Counted from the stretch's first letter, positions 51,250 to 60,463 are shown. The stretch: DNA of 64,000 bases from Bradyrhizobium sp. 200 (GCF_023100945.1 NZ_CP064689.1:8910001-8974000); one strand, 5' to 3'. Numbers and translations: made by a program. The notes: generated by a model not told the origin, from the sequence alone.

Positions 51250-51297
51250 AGCATGATCCGGAAAAGTGGAAACCGGTTTTCTGCCAAGATCATGCTC
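51249..51297. repeat. Palindromic repeat inside the sox operon ('GAGCATGATCCGGAAAAGTG' type)
   Basis: Arms GAGCATGATC and GATCATGCTC enclose CCGG..ACCGGTTTTC. The element begins on the last base of the soxK stop and ends 36 bases before soxB. It is a widespread alphaproteobacterial hairpin type. In the transcript it would separate soxK from soxB. Confidence 0.8.
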
Positions 51298-51333
51298 AAC
51301 AATTAAGAGCCGCTACGACGCGCGGAGACCCGC

Positions 51334-53088
51334 ATGACCATCCGCCGCCGCGATTTCCTGACGCTAGCGGGCGCCGCCACCCTGTCCGGCAGCCTGCCGC
51401 GGCTCCGCGCGCAGGCCGCCGATAGCAATGCGGGCGTTTACGATCTCGAGCGCTTCGGTAATGCGCGCATCCTGCACATCACCGATACCCATGCGCAGCT
51501 TCGGCCGGTGTTCTTCCGCGAGCCCGGCGTCAATCTCGGCGTTGGACCGATGCGGGGCAACCCGCCGCATCTGGTCGGACGCGCCTTCCTCGACCGCTTC
51601 GGCATCCGGCCCGACAGCGCCGACGCCTATGCTTTCACCTGCATCGAATTCGAAAAAGCCGCCGGAAGATTCGGCAAGCTCGGCGGCTTTGCGCATCTGA
51701 AGACATTGGTCGACCGGCTGCGCAGCGATGTCGGCAGCGGACGCTCGCTGCTGCTCGATGGCGGCGATCTCTGGCAGGGCACCGGGCTGGCCAATACGCT
51801 GCAGGGCGCCGACATGGTGGATGCCGCCAACCTGCTCGGCATCGAGGCGATGACCGGCCATTGGGAATTCACCTATGGCGAGAAGGCGCTGCGCGCCAAC
51901 CTCGAACGCTTCAAGGGCGAATTCCTGGCGCAGAACGTCTACCTCACCGAGGAAGCCGCCTTCAACGATGCCAAGGCGTTCGATCCGGCCTCAGGGCGCG
52001 TCTTCCAGCCGTCCACCATCAAGGAGATCGGCGGGCGTCGCATCGCCGTGATCGGGCAGGCGTTCCCTTACGTGCCGATCGCACACCCGAAGCGTTTTAC
52101 GCCGGACTGGAAATTCGGCATCCGCGATGATGAGTTGCAAAAGCTCGTCGACACGCATCGCAGCAACGACAAGGTCGATGCCGTCATCCTGCTCTCGCAT
52201 AACGGCATGGACGTCGACCTCAAGCTCGCCAGCCGCGTCACCGGCATCGACGTCATTCTCGGCGGCCACACCCACGACGCCGTGCCGCAGCCGATCGCGA
52301 TCACAAACGCAAGCGGCGTCACGCTGGTCACCAATGCCGGCTCGAACGGCAAGTTTCTGGCGGTGCTCGATCTCGAGATCGGCAAGGGCAAGGTCAGCAA
52401 TGTGCGCTACCGGCTGCTGCCGGTGTTCTCGGAGTTGCTGAAGCCCGACCCGGCGATGCAGGCGCTGATCGACAAGATACGCGCGCCGCATGCGACGGCG
52501 CTGGACGAAAAAATCGCCGCCGCCGACCGCCTGCTCTACCGCCGCGGCAATTTCAGCGGCACGATGGATCAACTGATCTGCGACGCGCTGCTCGGCGAAT
52601 TGAATGCCGAGATTGCGCTGTCGCCGGGTTTTCGCTGGGGTACCACCGCGCTGGCGGGCCAGCCGCTGACGATGGAGGACGTGCTGGCGCAAACGGCCGT
52701 CACCTATCCGGAGACCTACATCCAGACCATGACCGGCGGCCAGATCAAGGACGTGCTCGAAGACATCTGCGACAATCTCTTCAACGCCGATCCCTACTAC
52801 CAGCAGGGCGGCGACATGGTCCGCGTCGGCGGTCTCGCTTACACCTGCAGTCCGAACGAGAGCGTGGGAAAACGGATTTCCGAACTCAAACTCGACAACG
52901 GCCGCGCGCTGCAATCCGGCAAGCGCTACAAGGTGGCGGGCTGGGCCTCCGTCAACGAGCAGAGCGGCGCGCCGATCTGGGACGTAGTCGCCAGGCATCT
53001 GCGGTCGGGCAAGCCGCCCAACAGGTCGCCGCCGGGCGTCACTCTGAAAGGCGTTGAAGACAATCCGGGCATTGCGGGACAGGGATGA
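51334..53088 (+). CDS. soxB: Thiosulfohydrolase SoxB
   Basis: 584 residues with a Tat signal (MTIRRRDFLTLAGAATLSGS). The dimanganese hydrolase motifs are all visible: ITDTHAQL, DGGDLWQGTG, GHWEF, LLSHNGMDVD and GGHTHDAVP. It releases sulfate from SoxY-bound S-sulfonate. The C-terminal nucleotidase-like domain carries ALSPGFRWGTTALAGQPLTM. CGGAG precedes the ATG. A DsrE-like gene is coupled by ATGA overlap. Confidence 0.96.
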   Translation: MTIRRRDFLTLAGAATLSGSLPRLRAQAADSNAGVYDLERFGNARILHITDTHAQLRPVFFREPGVNLGVGPMRGNPPHLVGRAFLDRFGIRPDSADAYAFTCIEFEKAAGRFGKLGGFAHLKTLVDRLRSDVGSGRSLLLDGGDLWQGTGLANTLQGADMVDAANLLGIEAMTGHWEFTYGEKALRANLERFKGEFLAQNVYLTEEAAFNDAKAFDPASGRVFQPSTIKEIGGRRIAVIGQAFPYVPIAHPKRFTPDWKFGIRDDELQKLVDTHRSNDKVDAVILLSHNGMDVDLKLASRVTGIDVILGGHTHDAVPQPIAITNASGVTLVTNAGSNGKFLAVLDLEIGKGKVSNVRYRLLPVFSELLKPDPAMQALIDKIRAPHATALDEKIAAADRLLYRRGNFSGTMDQLICDALLGELNAEIALSPGFRWGTTALAGQPLTMEDVLAQTAVTYPETYIQTMTGGQIKDVLEDICDNLFNADPYYQQGGDMVRVGGLAYTCSPNESVGKRISELKLDNGRALQSGKRYKVAGWASVNEQSGAPIWDVVARHLRSGKPPNRSPPGVTLKGVEDNPGIAGQG

Positions 53089-53546
53089 CGGGTTTTTCGA
53101 CCATCATTCGCACGGCGATCGCGGCGCTTCTGATCGCAGCCGCCACGCCCGACGCCCGCGCCCAGCAGGTGCCGCTGCAGGACAAGCCTTTTGCCGAGCA
53201 CAAAATCGTGCTGCAACTCTCCGACAACGACCCGCGCAAGCAGGGCCTCGTGCTCAGCGTCGCCAGCAATTTGATGAAATTCTACGATCCGGACAAGGTC
53301 GCGATCGAAATCGTGACGTTCGGTCCCGGCATCGAGCTGCTGCGCCCGGAAAATCCCAACCGCAAGATGGTCGAGAGCCTGGTGGCGCAGGGCGCGCGTT
53401 TCGACATCTGCCTCAACACCGTCGATACGCTCGAACGCGAGAACGGCAAGCGGCCGGAGTTCATCGCAGCGGCAACGCCGGTGCAGGTCGGCGTGGCGCA
53501 GATTCTGTTTCTGACGGAGAACGGGTATACGCTGGTGCGGCCGTGA
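53085..53546 (+). CDS. Periplasmic DsrE-like protein
   Basis: 153 residues. Signal peptide (FSTIIRTAIAALLIAAATPD), then a DsrE-type fold: HKIVLQLSDNDPRKQGLVLS, VAIEIVTFGPGIELLRP, ARFDICLNTVDTLERENGKR. A Cys lies in FDICLNT at the place where sulfur-binding DsrE proteins have one. It is coupled to soxB, so a periplasmic sulfur-carrier or scavenging role is plausible. Exact function unknown. Confidence 0.82.
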   Translation: MTGFSTIIRTAIAALLIAAATPDARAQQVPLQDKPFAEHKIVLQLSDNDPRKQGLVLSVASNLMKFYDPDKVAIEIVTFGPGIELLRPENPNRKMVESLVAQGARFDICLNTVDTLERENGKRPEFIAAATPVQVGVAQILFLTENGYTLVRP

Positions 53547-53615
53547 TCATTGCGCGAGCAAATCGCAATGTCTGCCTCACCGTCATTGCGAGCGAGCAGA
53601 TCGATGCCGCCTCAC

Positions 53616-53699
53616 CGTCATTGCGAACGAAGCGAAGCAATCCATCTATCCCCGAGGGGAAATATGGATTGCTTCGTCGCTACGCTCCTCGCAATGACG
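53616..53699. repeat. Palindromic repeat, 'CGTCATTGCGA' family
   Basis: Left arm CGTCATTGCGAACGAAGCGA plus AGCAATCCAT, right arm ATGGATTGCTTCG and CTCCTCGCAATGACG, inverted. A partial extra left arm (CGTCATTGCGAGCGAGCAGA) lies just before it at 53581, suggesting a nested or repeated insertion. It sits between the DsrE-like and persulfide dioxygenase genes. Confidence 0.82.
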
Positions 53700-53821
53700 T
53701 GGATAGGACTTTTACCATCGTACCGTCAGGCGTGGTACAATTGATGGAACTGCAGGAGCAGGGCCGGAGCGACGTCCGGCCGTAATGTGATAGACTTGAG
53801 AAGCAACATCCGGCAGCAGCC

Positions 53822-54862
53822 ATGATCTTTCGTCAGCTTTTCGACAGCGTTTCGGGCACCTACAGCTATCTGCTGGCCAGCCGCGCCGGCGGCGAGGCGT
53901 TGATCCTCGACCCCGTGCTGGAAAAGGCCGACCGCTACTGCCAGCTCCTGCGCGAACTGGATTTGCGGCTGGTGAAAGCGGTCGACACCCATCTGCACGC
54001 CGACCACGTCACCGGCCTCGGCGAACTGCGCGACCGCACCCAGTGCATCACCATCATGGGCGAGCAGAGCAAGGCCGACGTGGTGTCGATGCGGGTTTCC
54101 GACGGCGACAAGGTGATGATCGAAGGTCTCAGCCTCGACGTCATGTACACGCCCGGCCACACCGACGATTCGTACAGCTATCTGATGGGCGATCGCGTCT
54201 TTACCGGCGATACGCTGTTGATCCGCGGCACCGGCCGCACCGATTTCCAGAACGGCTCTTCGCGCGCGCAGTACGAATCGATTTTCAACCGGCTGCTGAA
54301 GCTGCCGGATGAAACCATGGTATTCCCGGCCCACGACTACAAGGGCGACACGGTTTCCACCATCGGCGAGGAGCGGCGCTACAATCCGCGGCTGCAGGTG
54401 CGCTCGGTCGAGGAATATATCGAGCTGATGGCCAACCTGAAGCTGCCGAACCCGAAGATGATGGATGTCGCGGTACCTGCCAACATGCATGTCGGCCTGC
54501 ATCAGGAGGAGCTTGCCAAACAGGGGCTCGCGCTCTCTGCCCGCGACGCGATCAACAGCCTCGGCCGGCCCGACATCCTGCTGGTCGATTTGCGCGAGAC
54601 CAGCGAGCGCGCCAAGCACGGCACGATCTCGGGCGCGCTGCATGCGCCCTATCCCGGCATCGCCGAGAGCCTCAAGCCCGGCGGCATGCTGCGCGAAGTC
54701 GCCGCCGCCACCGGCCGCCGCGTGGTGTTCTTCTGCGCCTTCGGCGAACGCTCCGCAATGGCGGTGGCCGCCGCCAAGAATGCGGGGCTCGCCAACACCG
54801 CGCATATCGAAGGCGGTATCGATGCGTGGAAGAAGGTGGGCGGGCCGGTGGTTCAGGGGTAG
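53822..54862 (+). CDS. Persulfide dioxygenase-rhodanese fusion
   Basis: 346 residues. The N-terminal two-thirds is an ETHE1-like metallo-beta-lactamase fold: DTHLHADHVTG with His57, His59, Asp61 and His62, PGHTDDSYSY, and PAHDYKG. The C-terminal rhodanese domain has its active loop at FFCAFGERSA with Cys305. The dioxygenase makes sulfite from glutathione persulfide and the rhodanese exchanges sulfane sulfur. It extends the periplasmic Sox route with cytoplasmic persulfide clearance, consistent with the SqrR-like regulator. Iron binding is inferred from family. Confidence 0.92.
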   Translation: MIFRQLFDSVSGTYSYLLASRAGGEALILDPVLEKADRYCQLLRELDLRLVKAVDTHLHADHVTGLGELRDRTQCITIMGEQSKADVVSMRVSDGDKVMIEGLSLDVMYTPGHTDDSYSYLMGDRVFTGDTLLIRGTGRTDFQNGSSRAQYESIFNRLLKLPDETMVFPAHDYKGDTVSTIGEERRYNPRLQVRSVEEYIELMANLKLPNPKMMDVAVPANMHVGLHQEELAKQGLALSARDAINSLGRPDILLVDLRETSERAKHGTISGALHAPYPGIAESLKPGGMLREVAAATGRRVVFFCAFGERSAMAVAAAKNAGLANTAHIEGGIDAWKKVGGPVVQG

Positions 54863-54884
54863 TCGACGTCCCTGCGGGGTAACT

Positions 54885-55004
54885 GTCGTCCCTGCGAACG
54901 CAGGGACCCATACGCCGCGGCGCCGATGATGGAAGGCAGTGGCCGACGTCTTGCTTAAGTTACAACGCCCTGGGGTTATGGGTCCCTGCGTTCGCAGGGA
55001 CGAC
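54885..55004. repeat. Palindromic repeat, 'GTCGTCCCTGCGAA' family, copy 3
   Basis: Left GTCGTCCCTGCGAACGCAGG and right CCCTGCGTTCGCAGGGACGA are inverted; the inner CCATACGCCGCGG and GTTATGGG match copies 1 and 2. It lies between the convergent dioxygenase and btuF-like genes. Confidence 0.88.
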
Positions 55005-55024
55005 GAGATATTTGTACCCGGATC

Positions 55025-55861
55025 CTACTTTCCCACCCGCTTCACCTCCGCCGCCAGCGCATCGAGCGCATCTGCCAGCAGCACGCCGCCGCATTCGGTC
55101 ATGCGTTCCGGAATCACGATGCGCCTTTCCTGCGGATAGAAGCGCTCCAGCGCCGGATGCAGCAGGAACGCCTGGCCGTCGTCCCTCGCACGGTCGCCGG
55201 CCTGCGAAACCACGATGAAGTCGGGCCGCAAGTTCACGATCGCCTCCAGCGAGGCAAATCCGCCGAAGTTGAAACCGAGATCGCCGGCCGCGCTGCGCAA
55301 GCCAATTTCGCCGAGCAGCGAACCGACAAAGCTGTCGCTTCCCGCTACCCAGCCGCGCCGCGACAACGGCAGCACGCGATAATGCCGCTCCGAGACCGCG
55401 CGGCGGGCGCGCGCCAGCGCCGCATCGAGCCGCGCGATTTCGGCCGCGGCGCGATCGGGATGTCCAGTGATGTCGCCGGCTTCGCGGATCTGCTGCCGCG
55501 CTTCGCCAAGGGTTCGCGGCACCGAAAGCTCGACAAGACGAAGTCCCTTGGCTTTCAACAGCTCCCGCGTCGACCGTTTGTCGAACGCGCTGGCGACGAC
55601 GATATCGGGCCTGATGAGCAGCACGTCCTCGGCTCCCCCCGACAAAACCGGATAGCGGCTGATGTCGCTCGCCTGCGATTGCCAGCCGTCCCGCGAAAAC
55701 TTGCTCAATCCCAGGATCTGTTCGGGGTCGGCCAGCGTCAGCAGCAATTGATCGGTGCAGACATTCATCGACACCAGGCGCGGCAGATTGGCGGCCGACG
55801 TATCGCTGCCAGACATTGCGAGCACGGCGACTGCGGCCAGAACTCCGAACCGCCACCGCAT
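55025..55861 (-). CDS. btuF: Cobalamin ABC binding protein (BtuF-like)
   Basis: 278 residues from the ATG at 55861, overlapping the ATPase stop (ATGA). Signal peptide MRWRFGVLAAVAVLAMSGSD. The mature part starts LPRLVSMNVCTDQLLLTLAD, and LIRPDIVVASAFDKRS and NLRPDFIVVSQ are typical of class III (BtuF/FhuD-like) receptors. The riboswitch on the divergent receptor gene supports cobalamin over siderophores. Periplasmic delivery to the BtuCD-type transporter is the expected role. Confidence 0.85.
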   Translation of the reverse strand: MRWRFGVLAAVAVLAMSGSDTSAANLPRLVSMNVCTDQLLLTLADPEQILGLSKFSRDGWQSQASDISRYPVLSGGAEDVLLIRPDIVVASAFDKRSTRELLKAKGLRLVELSVPRTLGEARQQIREAGDITGHPDRAAAEIARLDAALARARRAVSERHYRVLPLSRRGWVAGSDSFVGSLLGEIGLRSAAGDLGFNFGGFASLEAIVNLRPDFIVVSQAGDRARDDGQAFLLHPALERFYPQERRIVIPERMTECGGVLLADALDALAAEVKRVGK

Positions 55862-56643
55862 CAGATATCCGTCCACGGCACGATGACAGTCTCGCGCTCG
55901 AATTCCGCGCGATAGGCCGAGATCCTGAACACGTCCGCCATCACCTGCTCGGACAGCGCCTCTGCCGGCGCCCCCTGCGACACCAGGCGGCCTTCGCGCA
56001 GCACCAGCACATGGTCGGCAAACCGCGCCGCCAGGCCCAGATCATGCGTCACGACAATGACGAGCACGCCCTTGTCGGCGGTCGCGTGCAAATTCTTCAT
56101 GACGTCGATCTGGTGCCGCGGGTCGAGCGAGGCGGTCGGCTCGTCGGCCAGGATGACCGGCGCCTCCACCGCCAGCGCACGGGCCAGCGCGACGCGGCTG
56201 CGCTCGCCGCCGGACAATTCGGTGACGCGGCGATCGCTGAACTCCATCACATCGACCGCCTGCATCGCGCGCAGCACCGCTTCCGCATCCCCAGGCGACA
56301 GGCGCGCCGGATCGGTCGCGCCATGCGGATAGCGGCCGAGCGCCACGATGTCGCGCGCCGGCAGCGGCCAGTGCACGACATGCCCCTGCGGCAAATAGCC
56401 GAAGCGTTTTGCGCGCTCGCGCAGCGGCAGCGAAGCCAGCGCGTGGCCACCGATATCGATCTCGCCCTCGGACGGGATCAATCCCGCCAGCGCTCGCAAC
56501 AGCGTGGTCTTGCCGGCGCCGTTCGGCCCGACCAGCGCCACCAGATGTCCCGCCGATAGCGCGAGCGAGACCTCTTTCAGCACGACGCGGCCGGCGAGCC
56601 GCACGCCGAGTCCCCTTGCAGTCAAGAGCGCCACCTCGGTCAT
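55861..56643 (-). CDS. btuD: Cobalamin-type ABC ATPase (BtuD/FecE-like)
   Basis: 260 residues. Walker A GPNGAGKTT, signature ELSGGERSRVALARAL, Walker B VILADEPTASLD, switch His in VVTHDLGLAA. Sequence is of the BtuD/FecE/HmuV group. It is coupled to both the permease (4-base overlap) and the binding protein. It powers import through the permease encoded at 56640. Confidence 0.9.
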   Translation of the reverse strand: MTEVALLTARGLGVRLAGRVVLKEVSLALSAGHLVALVGPNGAGKTTLLRALAGLIPSEGEIDIGGHALASLPLRERAKRFGYLPQGHVVHWPLPARDIVALGRYPHGATDPARLSPGDAEAVLRAMQAVDVMEFSDRRVTELSGGERSRVALARALAVEAPVILADEPTASLDPRHQIDVMKNLHATADKGVLVIVVTHDLGLAARFADHVLVLREGRLVSQGAPAEALSEQVMADVFRISAYRAEFERETVIVPWTDI

Positions 56644-57683
56644 GCGACGCCTCCGCCGAGCGCGCGGCGTTCGCGCATGATCAGATAGAGGAAGAACGGC
56701 ACGCCGATGATCGAGGTCAGCACGCCGACCTTGATGTCCGATGTCGAGGGGATGATGCGCACCGCGATGTCGGCTGCCAGCAGCAGCGCGGAGCCTGTAA
56801 GCGCGCTCGGCACCAACAACCGCCCCGGGTCGTGGCCGATCAAGGGCCGCATCAGATGCGGCGCCACCAGCCCGATGAAGCCGATAGTGCCAGTGACCGC
56901 GACCGCGCCGCCGACGCCGAGCGCGACGCCCGAAATCACGAACAGCCGCAAACGTCCGACATCGACGCCGAGGCTTTGCGCGGTCTCCTCGCCGAGGCTG
57001 AGCGCGCGAAAGGCATGGCGCTGGCTGAACAGCATGATCGCGCCGGCGATGATGAAGGGAAATGCCAGCATGACATGCTGAAAGCTGCGGTCCTCCAGCG
57101 AGCCGAGCAGCCAGAACGCGATCTCCAGCACCACGAAGGGATTGCTGGATAGGTTCATCACCAACGCGGTGGCCGCGCCCGCAAAGCTCGAAATCGCCAG
57201 GCCGGAGAGAATGAGGATCAGCAACCCGGCATTGCGGCCGGCGATCGAGAGCAGCACGAACACCGAAGCGAAGGCAGCAACGATCGCCGCGACCGGCAAT
57301 GCATAGGAGCGCACGTCGGCCAGCCCCAGCGCGATCACCAGCACCGCACCGAACGCGGCCGATTGCGGCGCGCCGAACAGCGAGGGCGAAGCCAACGGAT
57401 TGCGCAGCAAGCCCTGCAGCGCGGCGCCCGACAGCCCAAGGATGGCGCCGATCGCCAGCGCCAGCAGCGTGCGCGGCAGGCGGATTTCGCGCACGATCAC
57501 CTGCGCCACGTCGCTGCAGCCGCCGAACAATGCTTGCATCACCGAAAGCGGCGACAGCCGCACCGGACCGATGCCCAGCGAGATCAGCACCAGCAGCCCA
57601 ACGAGAGCGGCCAGCGCCGCGGTCACGCCAATCCGGCGGCGCGCGGCATCCTCGTTGGTCAGGGTTACGGCCTCAACACTCAT
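56640..57683 (-). CDS. btuC: Cobalamin-type ABC permease (BtuC/FecCD-like)
   Basis: 347 residues with about ten membrane segments. FecCD signatures: LPRTLLALAIGAILGLSGAA then LQGLLRNPLASPSLFGAPQS, and FIGLVAPHLMRPLIGHDPGR. It is the membrane channel of the BtuCDF-type importer. No riboswitch is visible on this strand upstream of the start, although one lies on the other strand before the divergent receptor gene. Confidence 0.92.
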   Translation of the reverse strand: MSVEAVTLTNEDAARRRIGVTAALAALVGLLVLISLGIGPVRLSPLSVMQALFGGCSDVAQVIVREIRLPRTLLALAIGAILGLSGAALQGLLRNPLASPSLFGAPQSAAFGAVLVIALGLADVRSYALPVAAIVAAFASVFVLLSIAGRNAGLLILILSGLAISSFAGAATALVMNLSSNPFVVLEIAFWLLGSLEDRSFQHVMLAFPFIIAGAIMLFSQRHAFRALSLGEETAQSLGVDVGRLRLFVISGVALGVGGAVAVTGTIGFIGLVAPHLMRPLIGHDPGRLLVPSALTGSALLLAADIAVRIIPSTSDIKVGVLTSIIGVPFFLYLIMRERRALGGGVA

Positions 57684-57807
57684 CGATCGTCCTAAAGCAG
57701 TTTTGCTCGCCCCGGTACAGGAGCGCAGGCAAGGAGCAGGCAGAAGTGCTCATGCGGCAAAAATGGCGCACTCGTCCAGTGAGGATCGCAAGCGCGCCCA
57801 AGGCGGA

Positions 57808-57837
57808 TTGACTCGAACTTTGACAAACTTCTACCAT
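57808..57837 (+). promoter_or_regulatory. Putative promoter for the riboswitch-receptor transcript
   Basis: TTGACT (57808-57813), an 18-base spacer and TACCAT (57832-57837) lie just before the riboswitch. A second -35-like TTGACA is at 57820. The position fits, but the -10 is weak. Confidence 0.4.
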
Positions 57838-57847
57838 AGTTCCCGAC

Positions 57848-58030
57848 GGTTCCCGTTTTGGGGATCAAAAGGGAATGCGGTGCGGGGAAATCCCCCAATT
57901 CCGCGGCTGCCCCCGCAACTGTAAGCGGCGAATCCTTCGTCATATGCCACTGGGAATCTCGGTCCTGGGAAGGCGACGATGGGTAACGACCCGCGAGCCA
58001 GGAGACCTGCCGTCAGCCGTGGTCACACGC
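57848..58030 (+). promoter_or_regulatory. Cobalamin riboswitch
   Basis: The conserved AdoCbl aptamer landmarks occur in order: AAAAGGGAA, GGTGCGGGG, CCCCC, GCTGCCCCCGCAACTGTAAG, GCCACTG, GGGAAGGCG, CCCGCGAGCCAGGAGACCTG with the B12 box AGCCAGGAGACCTGCC at 57996-58011. It is on the strand of the TonB receptor, starting about 110 bases before that gene. With cobalamin bound it should shut off receptor expression. The remaining part of this 457-base gap (57684-57800) shows nothing else. Confidence 0.95.
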
Positions 58031-58140
58031 GAAGATGTCGGTCGGGGAGTACAGACATTAGCTTCACCTAAGCTGCGTTAGCACATGGTGAGACTTGGTT
58101 CGCTGTGACGTGCCACTGACGTCATACCGAGGTCCGAACC

Positions 58141-60405
58141 ATGTCTTCCACCAGCGCCACGCGGCAGCGCCGCTTCTGGCTTGCTTCGAGTTTCCTTGCG
58201 CCGATCGTAACGCTTGGCATTTCTGCAGCGCATGCACAGCAAACCACATCGTCGGATCAGTTGCCGCCGATCGAGGTCAATCCGCCCGGCGACGCGAACC
58301 GGACCCGAGCCAAACCCGCCACAGACCAGACCTCGACCTTGCGCCGCGTCGTGCCTCGCACATCTTCGAGGCCCGACCCCAACGCTGTTCCAGCGCCTGG
58401 CCCGGCGGCGGAAACGTTCTCGACCGGCGTAGGCGCCGTCAGGCAATTCAACGGCATCGTCGGCACATCGACCGCGGTCATCACAGCGCAGGATATCGCG
58501 CTTTCGCCGGCCTCCACCGTGCAGGAGATCATCGCACAGACGCCGGGCGTGCAGCTAACGACCCTGTTTGGCGGCGTTAATGGCGCAAGGACCAGTGTCG
58601 ACCTCCGTGGCTTCGGTGCATTCGCCTCCTCCAATACCCTGCTCCTCATCAATGGACGCAGGGTCAATGACGTCGACATGCAAGGCGTGGATTTCTCGAC
58701 CATTCCGCGCGATTCGATCGAGCGCATCGAAATCACCCGCGGCAACAGTGGCGCGGTGCTGTACGGCGACAATGCGATCGGCGGCGTCATCAATGTCGTC
58801 CTGAAGAACGGCGTGGGCGGCCCGCCGGTCGCGATCCGCGCTGAGGCCGGCGTCGGATCGTTCAAACAGCGGCAGGCCTCCGTTTCGGCCGCGACCAATT
58901 ATGGACCGTGGTCGACGTCGTTCTACGGCAACGGCATCAAGTCCGACGGCTATCGGGTCAACAACGCCCTCGACCAGCGCAACGGCGTCGGCAATTTGAA
59001 TTACACCACGCCCGATCTCACCGCGTTCCTGACGCTGTCGGGCGACGACCAGAAGCTGGGTTTCCCCGGCGGCCGCACGGTTGATCCGGCGACCGGCCTG
59101 AACCAGCTCGTCACCGACCGCCGCGGCACCAATACCCCGTTCGACTACGGCAACCAGCAGGGCGCCAATGCCACTGCCGGCTTCACCAAGACCCTGACGA
59201 ACGGCGTTGACCTCATCGTCGATGGCGGCGTGCGGGACAAGAAACAGCAGGCCGGATTCTTCGGCCTGCTGCCGACGATCCCGTTCAACTATGTCGACAG
59301 CCATCTGCAGACGTGGTCGATCACGCCGCGCTTGAGCATCAAGAACGTGATCTTCGGAATGCCTTCGACCATCCTGACCGGCGTCGACTATTATGACGCG
59401 ACCTATCACTCAGAGCGTCCGGTCGCCAAAGGCATGATTCCCATTCACACCTACGATTTGTCGCAGCAAACGCTCGCTGGGTACTTTCAGCAAACCATCG
59501 GACTGTTACCGACGACAGATTTTTCATACGGCGGTCGCCTTCAACGGACCACCCTGAAAGCCCGAGACATCCTCCAGAACGATCCGAACTGCGCGATATT
59601 CTTTACGTGCAGCGTCCAGAACTTCCCGCTTGACAGCGAGGAAGGCCAATACGCGCTGCATATCGGCCTCGAACATCGATTCAATAATGTCTTTTCGGTA
59701 TTCGGTCGCGCCGCGCGCGCGTTCCGCACGCCGAACGTCGATGAGAGGCTCTCCTCGGGTCCCGCCTTCGACCCCTTCTTCAACGCGCTTCCCGGTGACT
59801 TCAGGCTGAAGACCCAGACCTCTCATGACATCGAGGGCGGCGTTCGCATCAATTCCGGACCGCTCGAAGTTCAATCGAGCATCTACAACATGGACCTTGA
59901 GAACGAGCTCCAATTCAACCCGGTACAGCGCTTCAACGTCAATCTCGACCCGACCCGCCGCTATGGCTCGGAAACCAGCGCGTCGTTTCGTGTCAGCGAT
60001 ACCGTGCAGTTGCGCGGCGGCATGGCCTATACCCGTGCGGTGTTCCGTGAAGGCCCGTTTGCGGGCAACGACGTTCCGCTGGTGTCCCGCTACACCGGCA
60101 GCGCCGGCGTCAGTTGGAACATCTGGCAGAACTATCTCGTCGCCGATGCCACCGTGCGTGCCTGGAGCGAGCGCTTCATGGACAACGACCAGGCCAATAT
60201 CCAACGCCTGATTCCAGCGAGCGCAACGGTCGATTTCAAGCTGAGCGGCGCATACGAGCGCTTCTTCTGGTCAATCTCCGTCAACAATATTCTCAATGCG
60301 CTGTACTACGACTACGCCGTCGAGAGCCTGTTCACGCCGGGCCGCTTCTCGGCCTATCCGCTGCCCGGCCGGACCTACATGGTGAAGGCCGGCGCGACGT
60401 TCTGA
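58141..60405 (+). CDS. btuB: TonB-dependent receptor, probable cobalamin receptor (BtuB-like)
   Basis: 754 residues. Signal peptide cleaved near AHA-Q. A Pro/Thr/Arg-rich stretch (about residues 35-95) precedes the plug, which contains VQEIIAQTPGVQLTTLFGG, RTSVDLRGFGAFASSNTLLL and RGNSGAVLYGDNAIGGVINV. The rest is a beta barrel ending in GRTYMVKAGATF with the C-terminal aromatic. The riboswitch just upstream and the divergent btuFDC set make cobalamin the best substrate. The extended N-terminus before the plug is longer than in E. coli BtuB. Confidence 0.88.
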   Translation: MSSTSATRQRRFWLASSFLAPIVTLGISAAHAQQTTSSDQLPPIEVNPPGDANRTRAKPATDQTSTLRRVVPRTSSRPDPNAVPAPGPAAETFSTGVGAVRQFNGIVGTSTAVITAQDIALSPASTVQEIIAQTPGVQLTTLFGGVNGARTSVDLRGFGAFASSNTLLLINGRRVNDVDMQGVDFSTIPRDSIERIEITRGNSGAVLYGDNAIGGVINVVLKNGVGGPPVAIRAEAGVGSFKQRQASVSAATNYGPWSTSFYGNGIKSDGYRVNNALDQRNGVGNLNYTTPDLTAFLTLSGDDQKLGFPGGRTVDPATGLNQLVTDRRGTNTPFDYGNQQGANATAGFTKTLTNGVDLIVDGGVRDKKQQAGFFGLLPTIPFNYVDSHLQTWSITPRLSIKNVIFGMPSTILTGVDYYDATYHSERPVAKGMIPIHTYDLSQQTLAGYFQQTIGLLPTTDFSYGGRLQRTTLKARDILQNDPNCAIFFTCSVQNFPLDSEEGQYALHIGLEHRFNNVFSVFGRAARAFRTPNVDERLSSGPAFDPFFNALPGDFRLKTQTSHDIEGGVRINSGPLEVQSSIYNMDLENELQFNPVQRFNVNLDPTRRYGSETSASFRVSDTVQLRGGMAYTRAVFREGPFAGNDVPLVSRYTGSAGVSWNIWQNYLVADATVRAWSERFMDNDQANIQRLIPASATVDFKLSGAYERFFWSISVNNILNALYYDYAVESLFTPGRFSAYPLPGRTYMVKAGATF

Positions 60406-60463
60406 TCCGGCAGCCGGTTTGGCCTGCGGACCGGACCGGCTTGTTCCGACCTGACGAGACGGT

